Part shown: piece after piece, positions 1 through 8,775 of the stretch
Numbering within the stretch: the stretch's first letter is position 1
Layout of the letters: each line of letters starts with the position of its first letter
Source: Sideroxyarcus sp.
Lineage (GTDB): Bacteria; Pseudomonadota; Gammaproteobacteria; Burkholderiales; Gallionellaceae
Direction of reading: 5' to 3'
DNA length: 64,000 bases
Assembly: GCA_030651895.1 (NCBI GenBank)
Contig: JAUSBR010000007.1
Coordinates: forward strand, 1-64,000
Notes under the pieces: generated by a model
Databases searched by the model: none
The model's input: the letters and a program-made list of their open reading frames with translations, nothing else
What the model was told of the DNA's origin: nothing
Made by a program: the position numbers and the translations under genes

Positions 1-1
1 C

Positions 2-487
2 GCCAGCTACAACAACAGCTACAGCGGCTACAGCAGCTTCACTGGCGGTCCCACCGACGTGCGCAGCACCAGCGTCGGCCTGCAGCTCAACATGCCGCTA
101 TTCCAGGGCGGTGCCACCCAGTCCAAATGGCGCGAAGCCGATGCCAACCGCACGCGCGCCAACCAGGAACTGGAGAACGCCCGCCGCAACGTCGAAGTGC
201 AGACCCGTCAGGCTTACCTTGGTGTGGTGAACGGCATCGCCCAGGTGCAGGCCTTGCAACAGGCATTGAAGTCGAGCGAGAGCCTGCTGGAAGCGAGCAA
301 GCTGGGACACGAGGTTGGGGTAAGGACCAACCTTGATGTGCTGAATGCACAGCAACAAGCGTATTCCACTCGCCGCGATCTGTATCAGGCCGAGTACAAC
401 TACCTGATCAGCCAGCTACGCCTGAAGGCGGCGGTGGGCGGGTTGGTGGAAGAGGATGTGACGCGGGTTAATCAGGCCTTGCATTAA
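2..487 (+). CDS. TolC-family outer membrane channel, C-terminal fragment
   Basis: Partial gene whose start lies before the window; the frame is open from base 2 to the TAA at 487. The protein fits the second half of a TolC-type outer-membrane efflux or type I secretion channel. It has the typical beta-strand turn (LNMPLFQGGATQSKWREA), long alpha-helical coiled coil, and the late family signature VRTNLDVLNAQQQ followed by YNYLISQLRLKAAVG. Such trimers form the outer-membrane exit duct for RND, MFS or ABC pumps; the partner pump is outside the window, so the substrate is unknown. Its stop overlaps the convergent stop of the GGDEF/EAL gene by 4 bp. Confidence 0.9.
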   Translation, partial: ASYNNSYSGYSSFTGGPTDVRSTSVGLQLNMPLFQGGATQSKWREADANRTRANQELENARRNVEVQTRQAYLGVVNGIAQVQALQQALKSSESLLEASKLGHEVGVRTNLDVLNAQQQAYSTRRDLYQAEYNYLISQLRLKAAVGGLVEEDVTRVNQALH

Positions 488-2973
488 TTCAACGGCGGGG
501 CCTGCAACATGGCCTCGAATTCGTGCGCGGGCAGTGGCCGGGAGAAGAGGTGACCCTGCCCGTAATCGCATCCGGCCGCGGCGAGCAGGTGACGCTGCGT
601 CGAAGTTTCGATCCCTTCCGCGATCACTTTCAGACCGAGCTTGTGCGCCATCACGATGATGGCCTCGCACAGCGCCATGTCGTCGGAGGTGGCGTGCAGG
701 TTGCGCACGAAACTGCGGTCGATCTTGATGTAGTCGATGTCGAATTTCTTCAGGTAGGACAGCGAAGAATAGCCGGTGCCGAAGTCGTCCAGCGCCACCT
801 GGATGCCGGCGTCGCGCAGGTCGAGCAGTTTTGATTTGACCGTGGCGGTGGCGTCCAGCAACAGGCCCTCGGTGATCTCTATCGACATGCTCTGTCCCGG
901 CAGGCCCAGCGATTGCAGATGCGGCAGCCAGTTCTGGAAATGGCGGTCGTCGTTGCGGAACTGGATCGGCGATTTGTTGATGCTGATCTGGAATTCCGGG
1001 TGGTGCGTCTCGCGCAACCGTTTCACCTGCCGTGCCGCTTCCTTGAACACCCAGTCACCGATCTCGATGATCATGCCGGAGTCCTCCGCCAGCGAGACGA
1101 ACTCGCCCGGGTTGATCAATCCGCGCGTCGGGTGTTGCCAGCGCACCAGCGCTTCGGCCTTGTGAATCTTGCCGCTGGCGAGTTCGACGATGGGGTGGTA
1201 GTGCAGCTGGAACTGGTCGCCGGACACTGCGCCGCGCATGTCGTTGATGAGGTGCATGCGGTTCAGGGCGGCTTCCTGCAGGCTTTGGGTGAAATAGCTG
1301 AAGCGGTTGCGCCCCGCGCTCTTGGAGGCGTACATGGCCTGGTCGGCGTTGCTCATCAGCATCTCCAGGTTGTCGGCGTCGTTGGGGTAGAGCGTGATGC
1401 CGATGCTGGCGGAGACGAAGGCTGTTTCCTCGCCGAGCTGGAAGGGGGCGACGAGCTTGTCGACGATGGACTGCGCGATGCGGTCTATGGTGTGGGAGTC
1501 GTCCAGTTCGCACAGGATGACGGTGAACTCGTCGCCGCCCAGACGCGCGACAGTATCCGATTCGCGCACACAGGCAGCGATGCGGCGCGCCGCTTCGACC
1601 AGCAGGACGTCGCCCTTGTCGTGTCCCAGCGTATCGTTCACTTCCTTGAACTTGTCGAGGTCGATGAACATCAGCGCCAGCGGCAACCCGTCGCGGTGCG
1701 ACTTCCTGATCTCGTGCTCCAGCCGGTCCTGGAACATGCGCCGGTTGGGCAGGCCGGTGAGCGGGTCGAAGTTGGCCTGCTGCCAGATGGTCTCCTCGGA
1801 GCGTTTCTTCTCGGTGATGTCCTGGCTGACGCCGGTCAGCTTGTATTTGTGCCCGTGTTCGTCGATCTGCGATTTGAAGCGCAGTCTCATCCAGCGCACC
1901 TCGCCCTCGATGCAGAGCATGCGCAATTCGGTCTCCACCACGAAGTCGGCTTCGCCGGAGTCGAGTTCGAGTTGGATATGGTCGGCGATGCGCTTCTTGT
2001 CCTCGGGATGGACGAAGCGGCTGGCGAATTCGTCGTAGGACATGCGATAACCGCCGACCTCGCGCGCGGTGGTGAAGTGCAGCGAGTAGTACTGGTCGTT
2101 GAAGGTGAACATGCGCGTGCCCACATCGTATTCCCAGTAGCCCAGGTGTGAGATCTTTGCCGCCAGCGCCAGCTCGTCGTTGCTGCGCGCCAGCTCGGCG
2201 GTGCGTTTGTCTACTTCCTTTTCCAGCCGGTCCTGGTGGCGCAGCAGGCTTTCGTCGCGCTCCTGGATCTCGCTCAACATGTGGTTGAAGGCCATGATCA
2301 GCTCGCCGATCTCGTCGTTCGAGTGCTGCGGCACGCGCAGCTCGTAGCTCTTGTCGTTGGCGATGGTGCGCGCCGCGTTGGCGACGTTTCTGATCGGTTC
2401 CGAGATCACGCATTGCAGACGTATCGCGAGAAAGTAGATCACCAGCAGCGCCAGTGCGGCGATTACCAGACCCGTTTCCAGATCGGCCAGATGTCTGTCC
2501 CAGCGCGAGCTGAGGTCGGCTTGCAGCAGCAGGTAGCCGATCCTTTCATCGCCACGCAGCACGGGGCGATACAGATCGGCGCTGCGCGACCAGAATTGCG
2601 CGCGTATCTGCTTGGTATCGACTTGGTAGTCGGCGGGGATGGCCGTGGGGAGTCCCTTGCGGTTCCAGACGGCGAGTGCATTGCCACCGGCATCCAGCAG
2701 CCAGGCGGAATCGATCTCGCGGTGTTCGTTCAGCGCTTCGAGCAGTCTCCTGGCTTCGTTGCGATCCTCGAAGATCAGCGCTGCCTGTGCGTTCTCGGAC
2801 AGGATGTCGGAGAGACTGGAAAGTTGCTGCAGCGATTCCTTATGGCTGCTGCGCAGCGAGCCGCCGAACAGTACCGAGAAACTCACCAGCAGGCTCATCG
2901 CGCTGCCCAGCATGATGAGGAATACCAGCTTTTTGCGCAGTGACCAGTCGGACAGGTGCGGGAAGAAGTTCAT
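484..2973 (-). CDS. Membrane GGDEF/EAL c-di-GMP enzyme with CHASE8-like sensor, HAMP and PAS domains
   Basis: 829 residues. TM1 is at about 15-36 and TM2 at about 168-187; between them lies a periplasmic domain resembling the CHASE8 sensor of YfiN/TpbB. A HAMP linker (~188-241), short coiled coil, PAS domain (~270-390), GGDEF domain (GGDEF at 479-483) and EAL domain (~575-829) follow. An RxxD product-inhibition site (RESD) sits five residues before GGDEF. The EAL side keeps EALVRW, DDFGTGYSS and the KID motif, so both synthesis and hydrolysis of c-di-GMP look possible. It is the last gene of a unit with the upstream YfiR-like gene (4-bp gap) and TonB-dependent receptor, implying that YfiR controls the periplasmic domain as in YfiBNR (inference). 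Confidence 0.93.
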   Translation of the reverse strand: MNFFPHLSDWSLRKKLVFLIMLGSAMSLLVSFSVLFGGSLRSSHKESLQQLSSLSDILSENAQAALIFEDRNEARRLLEALNEHREIDSAWLLDAGGNALAVWNRKGLPTAIPADYQVDTKQIRAQFWSRSADLYRPVLRGDERIGYLLLQADLSSRWDRHLADLETGLVIAALALLVIYFLAIRLQCVISEPIRNVANAARTIANDKSYELRVPQHSNDEIGELIMAFNHMLSEIQERDESLLRHQDRLEKEVDKRTAELARSNDELALAAKISHLGYWEYDVGTRMFTFNDQYYSLHFTTAREVGGYRMSYDEFASRFVHPEDKKRIADHIQLELDSGEADFVVETELRMLCIEGEVRWMRLRFKSQIDEHGHKYKLTGVSQDITEKKRSEETIWQQANFDPLTGLPNRRMFQDRLEHEIRKSHRDGLPLALMFIDLDKFKEVNDTLGHDKGDVLLVEAARRIAACVRESDTVARLGGDEFTVILCELDDSHTIDRIAQSIVDKLVAPFQLGEETAFVSASIGITLYPNDADNLEMLMSNADQAMYASKSAGRNRFSYFTQSLQEAALNRMHLINDMRGAVSGDQFQLHYHPIVELASGKIHKAEALVRWQHPTRGLINPGEFVSLAEDSGMIIEIGDWVFKEAARQVKRLRETHHPEFQISINKSPIQFRNDDRHFQNWLPHLQSLGLPGQSMSIEITEGLLLDATATVKSKLLDLRDAGIQVALDDFGTGYSSLSYLKKFDIDYIKIDRSFVRNLHATSDDMALCEAIIVMAHKLGLKVIAEGIETSTQRHLLAAAGCDYGQGHLFSRPLPAHEFEAMLQAPPLN

Positions 2974-2977
2974 GCTG

Positions 2978-3511
2978 TCATCTCCCGAAGATGTTGGCGG
3001 CCAGATTCAGCATCTGGCCGGACAGACGCAGCCCGGCTTTTTTGGTCGAGGCGAGGTTGACCTCGAACAGCATGCGGTCGTCATGGTGGAGCAGGCCGAT
3101 GCCGCCGCCGCGTTCGGCGAAGCCGGGGATATCCGAGACGGTCAGGACATGCGCGCTATCCAGCGATTTGATGATAGGCACGAGCCGCCGCCGCTCCTGC
3201 GCGCCGATGAACAGTACATGGCAGATGGAAAGGTTCACCGGGTCGGTGGAACGACGCACCTGCAGTTCGTATTCGCCGACCTTGCGGCCGTCGAGGGCGA
3301 TAAGCGAAGCATGCAGACCATCGTCGCCAATTACGCACAGCCTGACTTTGTCTCCCGCCCTGATCTCTTGCGCGGGCCACTCGACGAACTTGATGAAGTT
3401 GAACACATACGCCGACTTGACCTGCTGTGCCGAGAACTCCGTGCGGCTGGCCTGCGCGCCGGGCGCAGTCAGCAAGAACAGCAGCAGAAAGTATCGCACC
3501 GTGTTCCTCAT
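2978..3511 (-). CDS. yfiR: YfiR/DUF4154-like periplasmic regulator
   Basis: Exported protein of about 177 residues from ATG 3511 (MRNTVRYFLLLFLLTAPGAQA is a clear signal peptide). A GTG at 3562 would give a 4-bp GTGA overlap with the receptor stop but puts 17 polar residues before the signal sequence, so the ATG is preferred although neither start has a strong Shine-Dalgarno. The mature part has the YfiR hallmark near its start (KSAYVFNFIKFVEWP) and a late GIGLLHHDDRMLFEVNL segment. YfiR in Pseudomonas is a periplasmic repressor of the diguanylate cyclase YfiN; here the next gene encodes a YfiN-like sensor enzyme, which supports the same role. Confidence 0.85.
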   Translation of the reverse strand: MRNTVRYFLLLFLLTAPGAQASRTEFSAQQVKSAYVFNFIKFVEWPAQEIRAGDKVRLCVIGDDGLHASLIALDGRKVGEYELQVRRSTDPVNLSICHVLFIGAQERRRLVPIIKSLDSAHVLTVSDIPGFAERGGGIGLLHHDDRMLFEVNLASTKKAGLRLSGQMLNLAANIFGR

Positions 3512-3558
3512 GCAGCGGTCAGGCGGCGCGTGGAGAAGGGGAGATATGGGTGGTCCGT

Positions 3559-5691
3559 TCACATGTCATGCCAGAGCGCCTTCAGATAGATGGTGCGTTG
3601 CGGCACGACTGCAAGCGAGGGCATGTAATCCGGATGGAACTGGATCTCGTTCTTCGACAGCAGGTTCTGGAATGTGAGCGAGAGTTCCAGCGAGTCGGTG
3701 ACCTGTTCGGCGAAGCGCAGGTCCAGTTCGGTGCGCGCGGCGACCGGCGTCATCGCCGAGCTGCCGCCGTAATCGCTTGCGTGGGCCAGGCCGCCGATGC
3801 GGCGCAGCCAGAAGTCGAACTGGCGGTCGGGGGTGAGATTGTAGGACGAACGCAACGAGCCCTGATACTTCGGACTGCTGCCATACAACAGTGTGTTGGC
3901 GTCATAGGGCGTGCCCGCGCCGGCATCGACCCACATGCGCGAGGCGTTGAGTTGCAGGCGCCAGGCGGTCAGCGGGTTCCATTCAGTGGAGAGCTCAAGG
4001 CCGCGGGTGCGCACCGGCAGGGCGTTGCCGTACAGGTGGGTGACGCACACGCCGGGCGCGGCGGGGTTGAGGCCGAAGTTGATGAGCGCGGCGGTGCAGG
4101 CTGCGTCGCCACCAACGGGCGCAATGACAGTATTGGGTACACTCGTTTGCGACAGTATGCCGAACACCCCTTCGTATTTGCTGGAATAGATGCTCAGGTC
4201 AGAGAACAACGTAGGCGTCCATTGCGCGCGGTGACCGAGTTCCAGGGTGCGCACCTTTTCGTTGCCGAAACCCGATTGCTCAGGCGGGGCGGCGTAGACC
4301 AACACCGCTGGCGCTCCGGGAATCGCCACTGCATAGGCCCCCATCGTTTGCTGCACCACGCTGGGCGAGCGCACCGTCTTCGACCAGGACAGCCAGAACG
4401 AATGCTGCTCGCTCGGCGTCCACAAGGCGCGCACGGAAGGTTGCGGCGAGGTGCCGCCGAAGGTCTGCCGTTCGGCGCGGAGTCCGGCCTGGACGGTGAA
4501 GGTGTGTGGCACCAGCGTCAGTTCGTCCTGCGCGAACAGACTGGTCAGTTTGACAGTGGTTTCGGTATGCGACGCAGTCAGAAAGCCGCCCTGTTGCATG
4601 TAGTTCCGGTGCTCGGTCTGGCGCCAGTTGCCGCCCCAGACGATGTCGTGCGACTCGCCTAGCGGGAAGCGATGCTGGGCGTCCATGTCGAGGGTCGTAT
4701 GGTTGTCGCTGGCGCCGGGCACATCACCCTGGAACTTCTCGAAGTAGGTTTGCACGCGCACTTCGCCTCCACCGTCGGTGTTCTGCTCGAAGCGGCCGAG
4801 CAGGTCGCCGCCGTTCCGTCTGGAAACGAACGGGGTGATCCGGGTCGCGCCATACTGTGTGGTGTTGTACATCGCCGCCGGATCGAAGGTGGGGATCATC
4901 CAGGTCTCGTCCGAATGCGAGTCGAACACGCGGCCGCTGAAGAACCAGCGCGTATCTATGCCGTCCGGCCTGTCATAGCGGAAGGTCAGCGAGGTGTCGT
5001 TCCAGTAGTCCTGCACGTCTTTGCCGTTGGCTTCCTTGCCGCCGTCGCGACGCTGTTCGTTCACGGAGACGCGCAGGGCCGATCCGTCCTCCTGTTTGCT
5101 GCCGTAGCGCAGTGCCAGCCCGGCCTTGCCAGTCTCGGTACCGCCGTGGGTGTCGACCAGCCAGCCTTCGGTATCCTGTGCGCGTTTGGTGATGATGTTG
5201 ATCACGCCGTTGACCGCGTTCGACCCCCAGGCCTGGCCGGCCGAGCCGCGGATGACTTCGATGCGATTGATCTCTTCCAGCGGCAGGTTCTCGGCTTCCC
5301 AGATCACGCCGCCGTAGAGCGAGCTGTAGATCGAACGGCCGTCGACCAATACAAGCAACTTGTTGGCCATGCGCCCGTTGAAGCCGCGGATGGACACGGC
5401 GAATTTGTTGTTGCCGAGGCGGGCGACTTCGACACCGGGAGCGAGGTGCAGTAGTTCGGGGATGGTCAGCGCGCCGGAGCGTTTGATGTCGGATGCCGAG
5501 ATGACGAAGACCGCGGCGGAGGTGTTGGAAATAGATTGGTTTTTGCGCGCGGCGGATTCGACCCCGACCTTCATCAGGTCGCCCAGATTGAGTTCCGGCC
5601 AGGCTTCTTCGTTTGCCAAGGCTGCGCTGCCCCAGACTGCGGTAGTAAACAAGCTGCTCAATATCGCGATGGATATTGGTTTGTTGCTCAT
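3559..5691 (-). CDS. TonB-dependent outer membrane receptor
   Basis: 710 residues. Signal peptide (~1-26, ending SAALANEE), plug domain (~50-175, with IRGFNGRMANKLLVLVDGR and a VIRGSAGQAWGSNAVNGVINII plug end), then a long beta-barrel finishing in an aromatic/hydrophobic C-terminus. The plug resembles BtuB/colicin-I-receptor-like TonB proteins, but the substrate cannot be read from the sequence. It is the first gene of the receptor-YfiR-GGDEF/EAL unit. In such units the receptor may act as a nutrient or envelope sensor feeding c-di-GMP signalling rather than only as a transporter (inference). A short purine-rich GGGGG stretch lies before the ATG. Confidence 0.93.
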   Translation of the reverse strand: MSNKPISIAILSSLFTTAVWGSAALANEEAWPELNLGDLMKVGVESAARKNQSISNTSAAVFVISASDIKRSGALTIPELLHLAPGVEVARLGNNKFAVSIRGFNGRMANKLLVLVDGRSIYSSLYGGVIWEAENLPLEEINRIEVIRGSAGQAWGSNAVNGVINIITKRAQDTEGWLVDTHGGTETGKAGLALRYGSKQEDGSALRVSVNEQRRDGGKEANGKDVQDYWNDTSLTFRYDRPDGIDTRWFFSGRVFDSHSDETWMIPTFDPAAMYNTTQYGATRITPFVSRRNGGDLLGRFEQNTDGGGEVRVQTYFEKFQGDVPGASDNHTTLDMDAQHRFPLGESHDIVWGGNWRQTEHRNYMQQGGFLTASHTETTVKLTSLFAQDELTLVPHTFTVQAGLRAERQTFGGTSPQPSVRALWTPSEQHSFWLSWSKTVRSPSVVQQTMGAYAVAIPGAPAVLVYAAPPEQSGFGNEKVRTLELGHRAQWTPTLFSDLSIYSSKYEGVFGILSQTSVPNTVIAPVGGDAACTAALINFGLNPAAPGVCVTHLYGNALPVRTRGLELSTEWNPLTAWRLQLNASRMWVDAGAGTPYDANTLLYGSSPKYQGSLRSSYNLTPDRQFDFWLRRIGGLAHASDYGGSSAMTPVAARTELDLRFAEQVTDSLELSLTFQNLLSKNEIQFHPDYMPSLAVVPQRTIYLKALWHDM

Positions 5692-5793
5692 ACTGCCCCC
5701 AGATAATCTTGTTCTTTTGTCAGGTATGAGCTGCGCTCACCCTGCGCAACTTATCGGCGCATTATTCCATATCATGAGGGAGTGGGGCGACTG

Positions 5794-7065
5794 TTATATG
5801 GCGGAGCGTTCCAGGACAGCGGCAAAGAAACCGTCAGTGTTGTGCCGTTGCGGGGTGAGTTGCAGGTAGTCGCCCATCTCCAGCGCGATCTTGTGCTGGG
5901 CCAGCACTTCGCCGGCGGGGACCAGTTTGAAATCCGGATGCGCGGCGAGGAAGGCTTCCACGATGGCCTGGTTCTCCTCATGCAGCAGGCTGCAGGTGGC
6001 ATACACCAGTCGCCCGCCCTGTTTCAGCAGGCGCGCTGCGGAAGCCAGGATCGCGATCTGTTTCTCGTTCAGTTCGGCCACGCTTTGTACCGACTGGCGG
6101 AACTTGAGGTCCGGGTTGCGACGCAGGGTGCCGAGCCCGCTGCACGGTGCATCTACCAGCACGCGGTCAATCTTGCCGGCCAGTCGTTTCACCTTGCTGT
6201 CGTTCTCGTGCGCGATGAGCTGCGGTTGCACATTGCTCAGGCCGGAGCGTTTAAGTCGGGGCTTCAGATTGGTCAGGCGCTTTTCCGAGATGTCCCAGGC
6301 ATACAAGCGCCCCTGCGAATTCATCAGCGCGCCCAACATCAGTGTCTTGCCGCCCGCGCCCGCGCAGAAATCCACCACCATGTCGTTGCGCTTCGGTGCC
6401 ACCAATAGTCCGAGCAACTGGCTGCCCTCGTCCTGCACCTCGAATTTGCCGGTGAGGAACAGCGCGTGTTTGTTCAGCGCCGGTTTGTATTTGAGGCGGA
6501 TACCCATCGGCGAATAGGGCGTGGCCTGCGCGTCCATGCCTTCGGACTGCAAGGACTGCAACACCTCGTCGCGTCCGGCGAGCAGGGTGTTTACGCGCAG
6601 GTCGAGCGGGGCAGGCTGTTGCATGGAGCGGCCCAGTTCGAGGATCTCGGCATCGCTGTGTTGCGGGCGCAGTTTGTCGATGATCCAGTCCGGCAATTCG
6701 GCCTGGATGGAAAGCGGCAGATCGTTCATGTTGATGCTCTTGACCTTGCCCAGCCAATCGGCTTCCTTGGGCTTGAGCAGCGGTTCCAGTTCGCGCAGGT
6801 TGTAACCGCCGAACCTGACCCAATAGGCCAGTGCCACGCGCCGTGCGGTGGCCTGTCCCTTGTCATCGACAGTGCAGGCGTGGTCGATAAACAGGCGGTG
6901 GCGCAACACGCCGAACAGCGTTTCGGCCACCAGCGAGCGTTCATTGGAGCCGATGCGCTCGGCCTGGAAGAAATGGCGCAGCACTGCATCCGCCGGGTGT
7001 TCCATCTTCAGGGCGGCGCGCAGGGCTTGCATGACCAGGTCGAGACGGTATTCAGTTAACAACAT
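5794..7065 (-). CDS. RsmB/NOP-family 16S rRNA cytosine-C5 methyltransferase
   Basis: 423 residues. SAM-dependent RNA m5C methyltransferase: the SAM-binding VVDFCAGAGGKTLML (motif I), the catalytic DAPCSGLGTLRRNPDLK with the PC motif, and the second catalytic Cys in YATCSLLHEEN are all present. The N-terminal ~70 residues are helical as in the RNA-binding/NusB-like region of RsmB, though this is the shorter betaproteobacterial paralogue that sits next to DUF3108 and purN, so the exact target base (C967-type in RsmB) is assigned by family only. Its start overlaps the end of the upstream DUF3108 gene by 14 bp, indicating translational coupling. Confidence 0.9.
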   Translation of the reverse strand: MLLTEYRLDLVMQALRAALKMEHPADAVLRHFFQAERIGSNERSLVAETLFGVLRHRLFIDHACTVDDKGQATARRVALAYWVRFGGYNLRELEPLLKPKEADWLGKVKSINMNDLPLSIQAELPDWIIDKLRPQHSDAEILELGRSMQQPAPLDLRVNTLLAGRDEVLQSLQSEGMDAQATPYSPMGIRLKYKPALNKHALFLTGKFEVQDEGSQLLGLLVAPKRNDMVVDFCAGAGGKTLMLGALMNSQGRLYAWDISEKRLTNLKPRLKRSGLSNVQPQLIAHENDSKVKRLAGKIDRVLVDAPCSGLGTLRRNPDLKFRQSVQSVAELNEKQIAILASAARLLKQGGRLVYATCSLLHEENQAIVEAFLAAHPDFKLVPAGEVLAQHKIALEMGDYLQLTPQRHNTDGFFAAVLERSAI

Positions 7066-8074
7066 CGCTTCTTACTCCTTCTTCTTCCGACACGCGGATG
7101 TCGGTGATGACAGCCTCGCCGGTGACTTCACCGTTCTTTTCGATGAATTGGATCTTTACAGGGAACAACCGGTATTCACGTGCCAGCCAGATGTCCAGTC
7201 CCTCTTCGTTTTGTGTGTGCACCTTTCGCAAGTGAACAGTCTCCAGTTTGCCGATGGATGTGTCGATCACTTCGTGGAGGCCGATGCCGAATTCATATCG
7301 TTCAATCTTTCTGCCGTTGCTGACATACACCGAGACGATTTCAACACCCCGCATGGGAGGGAACTGGTACATGACGCTCAGGATGTCCAGGGTCTCGGGA
7401 GGAAGGATGACGTCGCCACCCTGCGAGAAATGGGCGATTTGCGCTTCATGATCGAACTCCGCTGTATAGCGCAAAGTGGCGAGCTTGTCCTTGCGTTGTT
7501 CGAAAAACAGCTCTGGTCGCAGACCGTCTTTGGTGTAGCTGCCACTACTATATTGGGTGAGTTCGAAAGTCTTGAACAGGCTCGCTAGTCCGACTGTCTT
7601 TGTCACCGCATTCAATATGTAACGCCCGTCGTCTATCTCCAGTGTGTGTATCGCCTCGCCGACGCGGAAACCGCCGCTACCTTTATAGACGGCGAAAGTG
7701 AGTTGCGCCCGCTTGGGTAAAGGCGGGCGCTTTACCTCTTCTCCTGCGCCTGATGTGAGTGGTTCAGTTTCGACAGGAGGGGGGGCATCCTGGACAACAT
7801 CTTGTGGTGGCTGTTGGGGCTCGTTTGTTTGCGGCACAGGCTCAGCCTGAGATACTGATTCGGGCGGCGGTTTCGGTGCTGCGGGTTTGGGTTTGCGCTT
7901 TTGCTTTGCCGGTGCAGAAGGCAGCGCTTCAAGCCTGGCAGTCAACGCGGGCGGAGACGATCTGAATTGTGGCAGGCGGATATCCGGCCCCCAAAGTGCA
8001 AGCAAGTGCACCAGGATCGAAATGCCGATGGCGAAGCTGATGCGGCGTGACGATGTGTCCAGCTTCAGGTTCAC
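7052..8074 (-). CDS. DUF3108 protein with TonB-like membrane-anchored proline-rich N-terminus
   Basis: 340 residues from GTG 8074, which overlaps the upstream TGA by 4 bp (GTGA); the longer ORF in the track reads back into the upstream gene and is not used. It has one N-terminal membrane anchor (ISFAIGISILVHLLALWG), then a Lys/Pro/Gln-rich linker of about 90 residues like those of TonB or TolA, then a C-terminal DUF3108 domain (~140-325, YKGSGGFRVGEAIHTLEI onward). DUF3108 proteins are envelope proteins of unknown role. The architecture suggests an inner-membrane anchor reaching across the periplasm. It is a diverged relative of the preceding DUF3108 gene. Confidence 0.85.
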   Translation of the reverse strand: MNLKLDTSSRRISFAIGISILVHLLALWGPDIRLPQFRSSPPALTARLEALPSAPAKQKRKPKPAAPKPPPESVSQAEPVPQTNEPQQPPQDVVQDAPPPVETEPLTSGAGEEVKRPPLPKRAQLTFAVYKGSGGFRVGEAIHTLEIDDGRYILNAVTKTVGLASLFKTFELTQYSSGSYTKDGLRPELFFEQRKDKLATLRYTAEFDHEAQIAHFSQGGDVILPPETLDILSVMYQFPPMRGVEIVSVYVSNGRKIERYEFGIGLHEVIDTSIGKLETVHLRKVHTQNEEGLDIWLAREYRLFPVKIQFIEKNGEVTGEAVITDIRVSEEEGVRSDVVN

Positions 8075-8772
8075 TGGGTGATACTCAAAGCGGTGAGGAC
8101 TTGTGTCAGTTGGTCGCCGCTGTCCTCGGTCAAGATGATCTTGCAGGGGAAGTTGCCGTTCTCGGTCGACAGCCACATCTCGGTCTTCCAGGCCGTTTCC
8201 TGCGGTGCCGTGCTCAGGTACAACGATTTAAGCGCACCCAGCGGGACATCGACCATTTGCTTGGCTTGTATCGAATACCGGCGCGTATCGATCTTGCTGC
8301 CGTTGGTGATTCGCATGGTCACTTCCTTGCGCTCGTGCAGCGAGGGTTCGTAACGGAATTGGTACAACACGCTCAGACGATCCTGTGTGGCGGCGGGAAG
8401 CGGCTCGATACGTGTTCCCTGGCGGTCGCTAAGTTTGAGTGTGGCCTGACGCCAATCGAAATCCGCTGCCGTGTTCTTGAGAGTCTCCTTCGAACGCCTG
8501 TACAGGAATTTTCGCGGGCGCAAACCATTTTTGGTGATCTCGCCTTCGCTGACGACTTGCAGCGTGTCCGGTCTGAACACGGCAAGCAGTCCTACCGGTT
8601 TGGTGGTGCTCTCGATGCGGTACTGGTTGCCTGTGCGGGTGAAGACTTCCTTTATCTCGGCGATCTTGATGCCTTTTGTGGTCACATCATAGCCAGCCTC
8701 GATGCGCGCAGGGGGAGCCGCGAACAGAGCAGGAGCGACAAAACACAGCAGCAGGGCGACTAATGGGCGCAT
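8071..8772 (-). CDS. Secreted DUF3108 protein
   Basis: 233 residues with a signal peptide (MRPLVALLLCFVAPALFA) and a full-length DUF3108 domain starting ARIEAGYDVTTKGIKIAEI. The family is predicted to be periplasmic, rich in beta strands, and of unknown function; the fold is often compared with lipid-binding periplasmic beta-barrels, but nothing here proves a ligand. It follows purN with a 3-bp gap and overlaps the next DUF3108 gene by 4 bp, so it belongs to the purM-purN-DUF3108-DUF3108-rsmB unit. The two DUF3108 domains share segments such as KNGLRP / KDGLRP and VLYQF / VMYQF, indicating an old duplication. Confidence 0.88.
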   Translation of the reverse strand: MRPLVALLLCFVAPALFAAPPARIEAGYDVTTKGIKIAEIKEVFTRTGNQYRIESTTKPVGLLAVFRPDTLQVVSEGEITKNGLRPRKFLYRRSKETLKNTAADFDWRQATLKLSDRQGTRIEPLPAATQDRLSVLYQFRYEPSLHERKEVTMRITNGSKIDTRRYSIQAKQMVDVPLGALKSLYLSTAPQETAWKTEMWLSTENGNFPCKIILTEDSGDQLTQVLTALSITQ

Positions 8773-8775
8773 GGT

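Noticed and set aside
913-2151. 412-residue plus-strand ORF opposite the GGDEF/EAL gene
   Set aside because: Low-complexity shadow of a gene with intact catalytic motifs on the other strand.
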